Source of the DNA: Clostridium gelidum
GTDB lineage: Bacteria; Bacillota; Clostridia; Clostridiales; Clostridiaceae
Direction of reading: 5' to 3'
NCBI RefSeq assembly: GCF_019977655.1
Contig: NZ_AP024849.1
Coordinates: 4,807,001-4,871,000, forward strand
Length of the DNA: 64,000 nt
Shown here: one piece after another, positions 54,512 through 62,895 of the stretch
Layout: each line of letters begins with the position of its first letter
How positions within the stretch are numbered: position 1 is the stretch's first letter
Notes under the pieces: model-generated
What the model was told of the DNA's origin: nothing
The model's input: the letters and a program-made list of their open reading frames with translations, nothing else
Database searches by the model: none
Translations under genes and position numbers: made by a program

Positions 54512-54808
54512 TTATCTTTCTTCCTTAGGATTAAACATATAATCTCCATCTTCATCAAATGGATTTTTACCATTATAAGCTTGACCATCCTTTCTTACCA
54601 TTGTCGAATTATTCTTACGTTCTCTATAATGTGATTTTTGAGATCTCACAATATAACCAGCATGTTCTTCGGTAAGAATTCTACAAAATGCCTGAGTAAT
54701 TTCAGTTCTTGTACTAACTTTTTTAGTACTAGTTTTTAGTTCTTTTTCTTTTGAATCTTTATTAATATTATCTTTTATATATTTCCCTCTAAAAATTTTC
54801 TTTGGCAT
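54512..54808 (-). CDS. Small basic protein of unknown function, 98 aa
   Basis: A Lys/Arg-rich protein (MPKKIFRGKYIKDNINKD). The central helix is TRTEITQAFCRILTEEHAGY, followed by IVRSQKSHYRERKNN and an acidic end DEDGDYMFNPKEER. It has no membrane segment. GGAGAG precedes the ATG. It starts 11 bases after the stop of the membrane protein gene, so the two form an operon. No family recognised. Confidence 0.6.
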   Translation of the reverse strand: MPKKIFRGKYIKDNINKDSKEKELKTSTKKVSTRTEITQAFCRILTEEHAGYIVRSQKSHYRERKNNSTMVRKDGQAYNGKNPFDEDGDYMFNPKEER

Positions 54809-54819
54809 TTTTTACTCTC

Positions 54820-55482
54820 CTATACTATATAAAATATACAGCTACAAAATAGCCTTAATATTACTGCCGCAATAAATGATTGTAAACCAATAGTAAAACA
54901 TCTGCTTTTAGCATTTGTTATATAATCTCCAGTTCTTGCTGAATTTCCAAAAGTTTCAATCATTAATTTATAATAATTATTAATATCTTTGTACGTTTCA
55001 ATTTCAGCGAAATCAGAATACTTCAAGTATTCCTCTAATTCTATATCTGGAAAAGGTGTTTCTTTATAAGAAAATTTACCCTTTTCAATTTGCTCTTCAA
55101 TATTTTCTTGTGTTTTATTTTCTAATCTTTTATTAACCTCTTTTCGTACAAAAATCCTTACTTTTCTTTTCAACTTTTTCGATAAAAATAATTTAACTAT
55201 TTTAATATTTAGTAAATTATCATTTAATCCTAACATTAAAGTAATAACAGCAATTGTTAAAGCTGAATATAATAATGCTGATAAAATTTTACCCGTCAAT
55301 TCGATTTGCCAAATAGTTGATGCTTCTGGCTTTCCAAATACAGAAAGTCCTCCTAGAATTGCAACTGCCTGCAATAAGTATAATATTTTTATTTCGACAT
55401 GTTGTTTTCTTGATAATATTTCATTTGATTTTTCTTTTGCACATTCATGTATATATTTTAAATTTTCATCCACATTTTTCAT
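54820..55482 (-). CDS. Membrane protein of unknown function, SLATT-like layout
   Basis: A 220-residue protein. A cytoplasmic N-terminal helix is followed by two membrane helices (ILYLLQAVAILGGLSVFG at 33-50 and ILSALLYSALTIAVITLML at about 66-84), a long charged helical domain, and a third hydrophobic segment at the end (IGLQSFIAAVILRLFCSCIF). Two close helices followed by a helical soluble domain recall SLATT effectors of nucleotide-signalling defence systems. The match is in layout, not in any motif I can name. GGAGAG precedes the ATG. It lies with a small basic protein in the prophage flank. Confidence 0.6.
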   Translation of the reverse strand: MKNVDENLKYIHECAKEKSNEILSRKQHVEIKILYLLQAVAILGGLSVFGKPEASTIWQIELTGKILSALLYSALTIAVITLMLGLNDNLLNIKIVKLFLSKKLKRKVRIFVRKEVNKRLENKTQENIEEQIEKGKFSYKETPFPDIELEEYLKYSDFAEIETYKDINNYYKLMIETFGNSARTGDYITNAKSRCFTIGLQSFIAAVILRLFCSCIFYIV

Positions 55483-56073
55483 ATTATCTCTCCAATTATA
55501 CAGAATAATTTCTTTTATTGTATAATATTCCTAGCAAATACACAAGTTGTTAGAAATAAAAAATAGACTAATCATATGCTTAATCTACCTTTTACTAATC
55601 TTCACCTAATTTAGTTATGAACTTTATTATCTATTTATTTTATTCAAATTTCTGTTAAACAAACTTTATAACCATCATATACTGCATAGTATTCATATAT
55701 ATCACCCTTTTTACTATAGTAGTAATACATAACATCTATTTGCAATTTTTCATTTTTTAAATCTACAATTATCTCTTCGAGAATTTAACTCGCTGATAAA
55801 TCAATGCTTTAATAATTAAGTTTAAAAATCCTATTCCACTAAATTTCTACTAATGCAAAGATCATTAATAAGTATTGAAAAAGAACTGCTAGAAGAATTC
55901 AAATCAATAAAATAACAAAAAGATGCAGCCAAATTAATGACTGCATCTTATATAATTTTATGGGGAGAGTAATTTAGTAAGGGGCTTTTGGATACCTTTA
56001 TAATAACACACTATTATAAAATAATCTATATTAATTGATAATATTTATTTATTGTTTTTCGACAAAATAAAAA
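55483..56073. other. 591-bp gap with gene fragments and a hairpin
   Basis: No complete gene is visible. On the minus strand, codons ending at 55644 read VDLKNEKLQIDVMYYYYSKK and GDIYEYYAVYDGYKVCLTEI before a stop, without a start codon. On the plus strand a 20-codon frame (SIEKELLEEFKSIK) ends near 55914. A stem AAAAGATGCAG / CTGCATCTTA-type hairpin lies at 55918-55950. The pattern is of decayed genes at a prophage edge. Confidence 0.4.
55918..55950. terminator. Hairpin in the prophage-edge gap
   Basis: AAGATGCAG pairs with CTGCATCTT around a 12-base loop. There are A residues on the left and TATAATTTT on the right, enough for a weak bidirectional terminator. Confidence 0.6.
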
Positions 56074-56108
56074 ATGAGGTAGATTAAACCTAAACGTCTA
56101 ACCTACCT
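56074..56108 (-). terminator. Terminator after the small prophage gene
   Basis: GAGGTAG-ATTA pairs with TAA-CCTACCTC around a loop of about 13 bases. The minus-strand tail is ATTTTTTATTTTG. It directly follows the 56-codon gene. Confidence 0.8.
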
Positions 56109-56118
56109 CTAAAAATAA

Positions 56119-56289
56119 TTATTGAGCTTGCAAAAATCTTTCATAGTTCTCTATTTTATCCTCTCTGTTGGTCTTTTTTATCCAATCGTTATATTCTAAA
56201 ATAGTTTCTTCTACAGTTTTTAATCTTATCTGATTATTCTTTTTCCTTTTCATTTCTACATACATGTTAATCTTAATTATATTCCCCAT
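56119..56289 (-). CDS. Small prophage-region protein, 56 aa
   Basis: Fifty-six codons (MGNIIKINMYVEMKRKKNNQ, then TVEETILEYNDWIKKTNR and ENYERFLQAQ) follow GGTGAGG by three to four bases and end just before a terminator. The product is basic and helical, without a membrane segment. The tight ribosome site plus terminator make it a real gene. Function unknown. Confidence 0.6.
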   Translation of the reverse strand: MGNIIKINMYVEMKRKKNNQIRLKTVEETILEYNDWIKKTNREDKIENYERFLQAQ

Positions 56290-56447
56290 CTTCCTCACCT
56301 TCCTTTTATGCTTATAATACTGTTAAATTGAATAACCTAAAGACTTAAGTAAACCTTATCATTTCTAATTAATATATTATCATTAGTTTATGTCAGTTAT
56401 TTGTCAAACTTGTACATGTTTCCTCTTTATTTTTATATAAAAAATTA

Positions 56448-56476
56448 AAGGGTACAAGATTAACTCCCATACCCTT
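56448..56476 (-). terminator. Terminator after the endolysin gene
   Basis: AAGGGTA pairs with TACCCTT around a 15-base loop about 30 bases past the stop codon. On the minus strand TAATTTTTTATATAAAAA follows. Confidence 0.6.
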
Positions 56477-56504
56477 ACTACATTCTTGTCATTAACTTAT
56501 TTAG

Positions 56505-57446
56505 TTATTGTATCTTTGTCGCAATTCCATTCCTATCAAATCTATATCCGTACATATCACAATTGTAAATCATAGCTCCAGAACTGTATAAACAATAATC
56601 TTTTCCATTATCTTTAATCCATCCAGTTTGCATTTCTCCACTTGAATTGAAATAGTACCATTTACCATCAATTTTCTTCCAACCTATAGTCATATCACAA
56701 TTACTTGAATCTAAATAATACCATACATCTTTTTTATCTTTACAAGTTTGATAGTATACCCAACCCGTTATACACCAACCATTAGAATCAAATAGATACC
56801 ACTTATTATCAATAAGGTTCCATTCTGATTTATAGTAAGTTTTACTAACTGGATCTGGTGAATACCACCATCTACCACTCTTACTGTTCCAACCTTCTTT
56901 CCATTCATCATTTATAGAAATAGCTAATATACCCTCAACTATTGCTCTAGCAATAATAGCAGGATCATATTTAGTAGGCGCATTGGAATCTACAAACATA
57001 CACTCCACTAATAAAGCTCTCATATTAGTTCTACTAAGAACTATAAGACCTTCTTCTTTTACGCCCCTGTCCTCTATACCTAAAGCATTTGCTATACTGC
57101 TTGATATTCTAGATGCCATTTCTACTTTTTCTCCAGTAGAACCTCTGCCAACACATACCTCCGCTCCATCACCAGTGTGTTCTTTCCCTGAGTTGAAATG
57201 TATTTCAATATACCAATCAGCTCCGATTTTATTAGCTAAATTAGATCTCACATAACAGTCTTCAAAATTATAACTATTAGATGTATCTATTCTTGAATGA
57301 ATAGCTGTTTCCCCTTCTTGTTCTAAGTATTTACATACTAGTGGCCCAACTTCTCTTGTGCAATTACTTTCATCTAATTGGTCTACTGCACCACAGCCTG
57401 CATTACCTGATGCTGTATGTCCATCTGCTATAATATATTTACTCAT
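56505..57446 (-). CDS. Phage endolysin: N-acetylmuramoyl-L-alanine amidase with cell-wall-binding repeats
   Basis: Residues 1-175 are an Amidase_3 zinc domain. Ligands are His10 (ADGH), Glu32 (CTREVG) and His83 (IEIHFNS), and the catalytic Glu is Glu148 (LLVECMF). From about residue 180 there are at least five aromatic repeats of the CW_binding_1 type, such as GWKKIDGKWYYFNSSGEMQT and GWVYYQTCKDKKDVWYYLDS. These repeats bind choline in other Firmicutes. It cuts the bond between MurNAc and L-Ala to lyse the host. There is no signal peptide, so it depends on the holin genes just upstream. AGAAGG precedes the ATG. Confidence 0.93.
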   Translation of the reverse strand: MSKYIIADGHTASGNAGCGAVDQLDESNCTREVGPLVCKYLEQEGETAIHSRIDTSNSYNFEDCYVRSNLANKIGADWYIEIHFNSGKEHTGDGAEVCVGRGSTGEKVEMASRISSSIANALGIEDRGVKEEGLIVLSRTNMRALLVECMFVDSNAPTKYDPAIIARAIVEGILAISINDEWKEGWNSKSGRWWYSPDPVSKTYYKSEWNLIDNKWYLFDSNGWCITGWVYYQTCKDKKDVWYYLDSSNCDMTIGWKKIDGKWYYFNSSGEMQTGWIKDNGKDYCLYSSGAMIYNCDMYGYRFDRNGIATKIQ

Positions 57447-57509
57447 TCAAAGACCTTCTTTCTTTATAATATTTTCAAAAGAGTAACCATAAAGGCTACT
57501 CTTAATTTG

Positions 57510-58016
57510 CTATGCTTGTGTGATTAAAGCATCTCCTGGATTTAATGCATTGTTTATTTTATCTATTTTTGCTTTTAAATCTGCATTTTCTGCCTCAAGG
57601 TTAACTTTATTTTCTTGTAATAATGAAATTTGTTGTTTAGCTGAATCATCTGTTAATGCTACTTTACCCTTGTTAAATTCTCCAGCTATAGCTTGTCTTA
57701 AATCATCTAAATTAGATTGAGTTAATCCTGGTATCTTTTGCAATAGTAATTGGTTAAACAAATCAGCTTTAGAACCTAAAATTTGAGTTGCATTCTCTGT
57801 GATCCTAAACTTTTCTTCTATTATGTTCCATGCTTCTTTGGCTTGTTGCAATTCTGATTCATGTCCTGAAATTTTAATTTTTTGTTCAATCTCTTCTTTT
57901 TTCTTAGTAAATACTTCTATTGCTGCACTTCCTACTTTTTTAATTGTTGCTACTAAAATTGCTACTATTGCAGTAGCTACTATTGGGGCAATTTGACTAA
58001 TCAATAATTCTTTCAT
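57510..58016 (-). CDS. Phage holin-like protein, LLH/6_1 type
   Basis: A 168-residue protein with one N-terminal membrane helix (ISQIAPIVATAIVAILVATI). A helical domain (KKKEEIEQKIKISGHESELQ, ITENATQILGSKADLFNQLL) and a coiled-coil end follow. This is the layout of the LLH-family or phage_holin_6_1 proteins found before clostridial endolysins. It would form or regulate the membrane lesion. AGGTGG lies nine bases before the ATG. Confidence 0.75.
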   Translation of the reverse strand: MKELLISQIAPIVATAIVAILVATIKKVGSAAIEVFTKKKEEIEQKIKISGHESELQQAKEAWNIIEEKFRITENATQILGSKADLFNQLLLQKIPGLTQSNLDDLRQAIAGEFNKGKVALTDDSAKQQISLLQENKVNLEAENADLKAKIDKINNALNPGDALITQA

Positions 58017-58040
58017 TTTTGAATTCCACCTTTTCTTATT

Positions 58041-58277
58041 TTATTTATTAAATATTCCTGTTTGAATTGCATAAAAAAAGAAGCTTATCAAAGCTCCACC
58101 CATTGCAGTTATAAACCACTTCATCATATTTGTTAGTGATTTAAGATTTTCACATAAATTTTTAATTTCTGTCTTAAGCTCTCTTGAGTCTTGCTCCAGT
58201 TTATCTAATCTACCTCCGTGGTTATTAAGCCTCTTTTCATGAGTTTCTAGCTTGTCTTTTATTAATTCTTCATTCAT
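58041..58277 (-). CDS. XhlA-like holin/hemolysin accessory protein
   Basis: A 78-residue protein with an N-terminal coiled coil (KLETHEKRLNNHGGRLDKLE, KTEIKNLCENLKSLTNMMKW) and one C-terminal membrane helix (FITAMGGALISFFFYAIQTG). This matches the XhlA/BhlA type that assists holins in Bacillus prophage PBSX. AAGGTG directly precedes the ATG. It is the first gene of the lysis cassette. Confidence 0.82.
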   Translation of the reverse strand: MNEELIKDKLETHEKRLNNHGGRLDKLEQDSRELKTEIKNLCENLKSLTNMMKWFITAMGGALISFFFYAIQTGIFNK

Positions 58278-58320
58278 ATTTCACCTTCCTAATTTCAAAT
58301 TATTTATAAAAATAAGCATG

Positions 58321-58343
58321 AAAAAAAGACTTCTTAAAGTCCT
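58321..58343 (-). terminator. Short terminator between tail and lysis genes
   Basis: On the minus strand AGGACTT pairs with AAGTCTT (one G-T pair) around TAAG-type loop bases and is followed by seven T. It may reduce but not stop read-through from the tail operon into the lysis cassette. Confidence 0.55.
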
Positions 58344-58366
58344 CGTTATGCCTATCTTCTATTAAA

Positions 58367-58510
58367 TTATTCTGCTAAATATTCTGCAACTGCAGTTCTA
58401 TAATCTTCTGGAACTACTTTCTTTGTAGATCCTTCCACTAGCTCTAAATTCCACTTTTCAACTCTAACTAATACTGCATAGGCAGTAATTAAATATGGCT
58501 TCAAATTCAT
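58367..58510 (-). CDS. CD1375-like small phage protein, 47 aa
   Basis: Forty-seven codons (MNLKPYLITAYAVLVRVEKW, then STKKVVPEDYRTAVAEYLAE) follow AGGGAGGTG six bases upstream. Proteins of this size and type, with the same PYLI-Y-VLV and VP-x-YR pattern, occur before lysis genes in many clostridial prophages (CD1375 family). Function is unknown. It starts just past the stop codon of the preceding small gene. Confidence 0.72.
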   Translation of the reverse strand: MNLKPYLITAYAVLVRVEKWNLELVEGSTKKVVPEDYRTAVAEYLAE

Positions 58511-58511
58511 A

Positions 58512-58691
58512 CTAAACACCTCCCTTCAATGTAGCTATTTCATTTTTTAGATCTACTATTGTTGATTGTGCTTCTGCCAAATCTGCACCCATAGCAGCTA
58601 TTGCTTCCCAAATATCAACAGTTGCATTTTCTGCCTCTTGTTTTCTATCTTCCTGAATCTCTTGCAATGGTTTTTTATTTATAATTTCCAT
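58512..58691 (-). CDS. Small phage protein, 59 aa
   Basis: Fifty-nine codons (MEIINKKPLQEIQEDRKQEA, then VDIWEAIAAMGADLAEAQST and DLKNEIATLKGG). The ATG overlaps the stop codon of the tail-fibre gene (TAATG), so translation is coupled. The helical, Ala-rich product resembles the small proteins that follow tail fibre genes in Siphoviridae and Myoviridae of Firmicutes. No specific function can be assigned. Confidence 0.68.
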   Translation of the reverse strand: MEIINKKPLQEIQEDRKQEAENATVDIWEAIAAMGADLAEAQSTIVDLKNEIATLKGGV

Positions 58692-60088
58692 TATTCAAAA
58701 GCACCTCCCAATCCATAGAACTCAATATTATCTGTTACACCTGATTTTAATGTTAATTTAAATCTTATATCTATTCCCCATTTAGTACCTGTCTTGACCT
58801 TATTAGTAAATATATAAGATTTATTTAACAATGTCTGACTTGTAGCATTTTCCCATGTCGGTACTGCATCATATGCATTATTACAAACCTCAAATAAAGC
58901 ATCTACATTTTCTTTACCTATCCAGTTTGGAGTCAATAGAATTTTTGTGGCAGCTAAATCTGTTGGCACTATATTGGTAAACCCTGTACTTTCAATTACA
59001 GTTTCTTTTTTTGTAAAAGTAAATGTTCTTACTATACTTGCTCCAAGTGAATCTGTTGCAGTTATAGTATATTTATGAATTCCATTAGGCATTATAATCC
59101 ACGTGGCTTCCGGAATACCTATTGTATACTCCGTACCATCAACACCAGTAATATTTTTAAGCACTATATCATTCACCTTTTCAACTATAGAGAAGGTATT
59201 TCCTTCAACATCATGGCAAATATATTTTTCAGCTATTCCAGTTCTTACAACTTGCCCTAAATTCTTATCACTATTTGTTATACTTGGTCCACTATTGGTT
59301 CTCGTAAATGTAATAGTCTTATAGGTAGTTGCAGTTCCGTCTGTTACACTTATAAGAATTGTGCTTTGTTGATTTAAAGGTAAACTGTCTAATATTGCTT
59401 TAGTTATACTAATAGTAAAATTAGTATTTCTTGGAGCATTGCTAATTGAATTAATCTGACTGCCATTTAATTTTTCTATGACATTTAAGATATTTGCACT
59501 ATCTACATCATTTACAGAGAACAGAATGTCGAATGGCGTATTTTTATTTCCTAAGCTTTCATTTGCACTTCCGCTAATTGTCGGTGCAGTATTGACAGAG
59601 CCCTCTACCTTAAATGACAACGCTACATGGGAACCATATGATGTCCCAACGCTTACACCCATATCTGGGTAGACACCACTTACATTTTTGCAAAATATGA
59701 AAGTGCCGTTATATTCGCTCGTAACAGTCATACTTATTCCACTTACAGTAGTTACTATTGGTGAAGTAGTAGCATTATAATAATTTGCGACATGCTCGTT
59801 ATAACCCACGCGTTCGAATGCTATTCTATAAACTACACTTGCTTCTAAGGTACAAGATATAGGAATTTGAAGCCATCCTTGGGCGAAAGCTAATTGACTA
59901 CTTGAAGCAATCAGTGCTTTGTCTGAGACTCTAAATATATATGCTTTCACATTCCCAAAAGTATAAGGATTCTTAAACCATAGAGCAGATACCTTTACTG
60001 GAGCACTCATATATATGTCTTCTGCTAACATCGTAGCACCTATGGTGATAGTCGAGTTACTCTCTCCTTGAGTCCAAATAATTGACAT
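58691..60088 (-). CDS. Prophage tail-fibre-like protein with Ig-like domains
   Basis: The 465-residue product has an N-terminal beta-rich domain (IWTQGESNSTITIGATMLAE ... VKVSALWFKNPYTFGNVKAY) similar to DUF4082-type modules. Then come two or three cadherin/Ig-like repeats, visible in APTISGSANESLGNKNTPFD, ITFTRTNSGPSITNSDKNLG and TATDSLGASIVRTFTF. A C-terminal domain ends FYGLGGAFE. Position after gpI and before lysis is where the receptor-binding fibre lies. AAGGGG precedes the ATG. Host specificity is likely encoded here, which is inference from position and fold type. Confidence 0.7.
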   Translation of the reverse strand: MSIIWTQGESNSTITIGATMLAEDIYMSAPVKVSALWFKNPYTFGNVKAYIFRVSDKALIASSSQLAFAQGWLQIPISCTLEASVVYRIAFERVGYNEHVANYYNATTSPIVTTVSGISMTVTSEYNGTFIFCKNVSGVYPDMGVSVGTSYGSHVALSFKVEGSVNTAPTISGSANESLGNKNTPFDILFSVNDVDSANILNVIEKLNGSQINSISNAPRNTNFTISITKAILDSLPLNQQSTILISVTDGTATTYKTITFTRTNSGPSITNSDKNLGQVVRTGIAEKYICHDVEGNTFSIVEKVNDIVLKNITGVDGTEYTIGIPEATWIIMPNGIHKYTITATDSLGASIVRTFTFTKKETVIESTGFTNIVPTDLAATKILLTPNWIGKENVDALFEVCNNAYDAVPTWENATSQTLLNKSYIFTNKVKTGTKWGIDIRFKLTLKSGVTDNIEFYGLGGAFE

Positions 60089-60103
60089 TTTTCTATCCCC
60101 TTT

Positions 60104-60472
60104 CTAAACGTAAATTTTCTTATTTACAGAATCGTATATTCCACTTTTTAATTTAATATCATCTAAAGTTGCAAAAGATATAAAAAACATATTATTACTC
60201 ATATCATTTATAGTTACATTTTTAAGTGTCAATACATCTAATTTTAATTTCATTATTTCATCAAATAACTCTTTTAAAAAACTATAATTGAGATATACTC
60301 CTTCTTCTAAATGATTTAAATTATTAGCACTTACTGGAGTTCCTTGTTGCAATATTTCTCCTTGTTTTGGAGCTAAATTTATAGAACCATCCGTATTTAC
60401 TGTTTGTACAAATGCAAATGGACTTTCTACTATATGATCCTGCCACTCTGTCTTTTCATATTCACCTATCAT
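60104..60472 (-). CDS. Phage tail-associated protein, 122 aa
   Basis: The product begins MIGEYEKTEWQDHIVESP, continues TVNTDGSINLAPKQGEILQQ and GTPVSANNLNHLEEGVYL, and ends in a short beta segment (SGIYDSVNKKIYV). The Q-G-T-P-V-x-A-x-x-L-N-x-x-E-E motif is common in small proteins between tail protein I and fibres in Firmicute phages. Its role is unknown. The ATG overlaps the upstream gene's stop. AGGTGG precedes it. Confidence 0.68.
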   Translation of the reverse strand: MIGEYEKTEWQDHIVESPFAFVQTVNTDGSINLAPKQGEILQQGTPVSANNLNHLEEGVYLNYSFLKELFDEIMKLKLDVLTLKNVTINDMSNNMFFISFATLDDIKLKSGIYDSVNKKIYV

Positions 60473-60768
60473 ACTTCCACCTCACTTATCTTTACGCTAA
60501 ATACAATAAGTAATCCTTTAGTAGTATCTTTTTGAACTACATTAGAATTTTGAAAAATTATTTCTCCATCCTGATCTATAAGATTTTTATTTTCAATTTT
60601 TCCAGTGAAGGTATCATCTAATAATAAAAATATTTTAAGTGTATCTTTATTAACTGCTGTTCTATACAGCTCTACATCTTTTGTTATTCCCTCAACTGTT
60701 ACTTGACCTTTTTTCACAAGTCCAACTATTAAGTTTGCTATTTTATTTATGCCTTTTTCTGTTATCAA
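60469..60768 (-). CDS. Phage structural accessory protein, 99 aa
   Basis: The TTG start lies nine bases after GGAGG. The product (MITEKGINKIANLIVGLVKK, then DDTFTGKIENKNLIDQDGEI and SVKISEVEV) is a small beta-rich protein, probably part of the fibre or baseplate. It overlaps genes on both sides by four bases, as typical in tail operons. I cannot match a named family. Confidence 0.65.
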   Translation of the reverse strand: MITEKGINKIANLIVGLVKKGQVTVEGITKDVELYRTAVNKDTLKIFLLLDDTFTGKIENKNLIDQDGEIIFQNSNVVQKDTTKGLLIVFSVKISEVEV

Positions 60769-61457
60769 ATTGTATCGCCTCCTGTATTAAAAGCACCTGC
60801 CATATTATACTTTTGCATAGTAGTTGTATTATTGGTTACTGTATTGAGTTCTGTTGTCACTTTAGTTCCTAGAGTGTTCGCATCTGGCTTAGTTCCACAG
60901 AGGAATGCACCACACATGAAAAAAGGATACGAATACTCCTTATATTTAGTTTCTAACTTTAATTCGTCACTTATTACACCTATTATCGAATCTAAATGAG
61001 ATCTCTTGTTTTTTATGGTATCTAACATTTTATAGAATGTTTTAAGCCCATCTTTTAATGCTTCTATATTTGCATATACTTGAAATGTATATGGTTCACC
61101 ATTATATTGAAACCACTCTACAACCTCTGCATCTCCACCAAATATAGTCTTAGTCAATTCTTCTGTGGCTTGTGGTGTGCCTTTTATTTTGTGCCATCTA
61201 GGAGAATTTTTAACAAGCTGTCTTTTTATTTCAACAGACAACGTAGGATCATAAAAATCAACATGAAATTGCCATGCTAGTTCATCTATTGTTTTTTTAT
61301 CTAGTTCATCCATTCTTCCATATAAATATGTTAATTTAATAGAATCATTTATTTCTTTCAGATATGGAGTAAGTGCAACACATAATGCTTGAATCATTGA
61401 ATCTTGTTGAAGGTATGAAGTTTGTAATTCTAATAAATCAAATTCATTAAGATTCAT
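60765..61457 (-). CDS. Phage tail protein I (P2 gpI-like)
   Basis: A 230-residue protein with the Tail_P2_I pattern: LYGRMDELDKKTIDELAWQF, HVDFYDPTLSVEIKRQLVKN and SPRWHKIKGTPQATEELTKT, followed by WFQYNGEPYTFQVYANI. In P2 it is part of the baseplate wedge. It overlaps gene J by one base (TAATG). The C-terminal 50 residues are Asn- and Thr-rich and may attach the fibre. Confidence 0.88.
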   Translation of the reverse strand: MNLNEFDLLELQTSYLQQDSMIQALCVALTPYLKEINDSIKLTYLYGRMDELDKKTIDELAWQFHVDFYDPTLSVEIKRQLVKNSPRWHKIKGTPQATEELTKTIFGGDAEVVEWFQYNGEPYTFQVYANIEALKDGLKTFYKMLDTIKNKRSHLDSIIGVISDELKLETKYKEYSYPFFMCGAFLCGTKPDANTLGTKVTTELNTVTNNTTTMQKYNMAGAFNTGGDTI

Positions 61458-62608
61458 TACTCTTTGCCTCCATAAGTTACAATTATATTAGCAGCTTTAG
61501 CCACTTGATTTTCCGTTATAGTTGCATGAACTGGCGAAGTTACTTCTAATCTCCTTACACCTGTAATTTTAATTCCTTCAACTTCAAATGATGCAGCATT
61601 TTGTATAAAGTACTTTAGTTCATCAGGATTTATTGCTTTTCCAATATCACTTTGTTGCCATTTTATAAAATCTCTTATGGCTCCATTTGAATGATCAAGA
61701 TGATCTCCTTCAATGCTCTTTCTCCATTCCTCTTCTTTTATTGAAAAATTTTTATCTAGATAATATGTTAATTCAATATTGTAATTAACTACTTCTGGAA
61801 CAACTACTTCAACCTTATCTGTAAGTGGCCTTCTATCTTTTTGAGAACAAGCATTATAAATCTTATCTAATATTTCCTGGCTTGGTATTTCTCCATTATC
61901 AACTAAAGCATATATTCGAACAACGCCTGGTGAAGGTGATGTTATTTTTATACTTGAAACAGAATTATCTGCAGATAATGCATAATATTCATACGCTCCT
62001 TCTGGGCCTGTAGTACTAAGACTCTCCATATATAGTCTTGCTCTTTGTCTATACGTTTCATCATCTTCTATATCTGATCCTGAAGCTGATATTTCAGTAT
62101 TATATATTTCTGATACATATGATATTGGATCTACTATAAATTTAATTTTCATTGGTAAGAATCCATTATATTTTTCTCCAGGTTCTGCAGCAATAAGAGT
62201 AACTTCTGTTTGGGTTTGTCCTGCTTTAATTACTGCATTATCTCTAATTAGATATATTAATAATCCATCTGGAGTTACTTTGGTTCCAGCTTGAATTGTA
62301 ACATCTTGAGCCTGAACTTCCGAAAGCTTTGCTATTCCCTTGCAAAATGATTTTGTTGAATCTAATCTAGTTGTTTTATAAAAATCCTCTGCTACTTCAT
62401 CTAGCTTTTCATCTCTTGCATACCTTAATAAATTTTGATTTGCAGTATCATTAATTGAATTGTATAGCCCAATTATTATAGGTGCTAATGAATGTAAAAA
62501 TAAATTACGTTCATCACCATCACTTAACTTTATCCCAAGATAAGATTCCACTGTATCAAACATATTATCTAATATGTTCTGAGGAATTATTTCAACAAAG
62601 TTAATCAA
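61457..62608 (-). CDS. Baseplate J-like protein (gp47/P2 J)
   Basis: A 383-residue baseplate wedge protein. The Baseplate_J pattern includes QDVTIQAGTKVTPDGLLIYL, AAEPGEKYNGFLPMKIKFIV, SGSDIEDDETYRQRARLYM and STTGPEGAYEYYALSADNSV followed by DNGEIPSQEIL. It contacts gpW and gpI. The start is TTG, overlapping the gp25-like gene. Its presence means a contractile tail. Confidence 0.92.
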   Translation of the reverse strand: MINFVEIIPQNILDNMFDTVESYLGIKLSDGDERNLFLHSLAPIIIGLYNSINDTANQNLLRYARDEKLDEVAEDFYKTTRLDSTKSFCKGIAKLSEVQAQDVTIQAGTKVTPDGLLIYLIRDNAVIKAGQTQTEVTLIAAEPGEKYNGFLPMKIKFIVDPISYVSEIYNTEISASGSDIEDDETYRQRARLYMESLSTTGPEGAYEYYALSADNSVSSIKITSPSPGVVRIYALVDNGEIPSQEILDKIYNACSQKDRRPLTDKVEVVVPEVVNYNIELTYYLDKNFSIKEEEWRKSIEGDHLDHSNGAIRDFIKWQQSDIGKAINPDELKYFIQNAASFEVEGIKITGVRRLEVTSPVHATITENQVAKAANIIVTYGGKE

Positions 62609-62891
62609 TAGTAACCACCACCTTTATTTCTAAATTTTCAATATCTTCTATTTCAACACTTTTTACTGTAGCTCTCGGCTCATATGTTTTTATTAAATCA
62701 TAAGTTTCTTCAATTAATGCATTTCTATTTTTATTTGTTTTATCTACATTTTTAGGATTTCTTCCCATGAGTCGATCATAAGGTACTTCATTTTTAACTG
62801 TATTAATTATATTGTTTATATTTTGAAGAATTCTATTGTTTCCCTTTGCATTCCAATCTATTAAGTCAGAACTGCTTACTGTATAATCCAT
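62601..62891 (-). CDS. Baseplate wedge protein gp25/W-like (DUF2634-type)
   Basis: A 96-residue protein (MDYTVSSSDLIDWNAKGNNR, then LQNINNIINTVKNEVPYDRL and NRNALIEETYDLIKTYEPRA) with the gp25-like lysozyme-fold pattern. In T4 and P2 this protein begins tail-sheath assembly at the baseplate. The ATG eight bases after GGAGG is preferred to a TTG that would overlap the ribosome site. Its order before J and I matches the P2 W-J-I block. Confidence 0.83.
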   Translation of the reverse strand: MDYTVSSSDLIDWNAKGNNRILQNINNIINTVKNEVPYDRLMGRNPKNVDKTNKNRNALIEETYDLIKTYEPRATVKSVEIEDIENLEIKVVVTID

Positions 62892-62895
62892 ATTC

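Noticed and set aside
57520..57996. Plus-strand frames opposite the holin gene
   Set aside because: Antisense shadows without ribosome sites; the phage operon is entirely on the minus strand.
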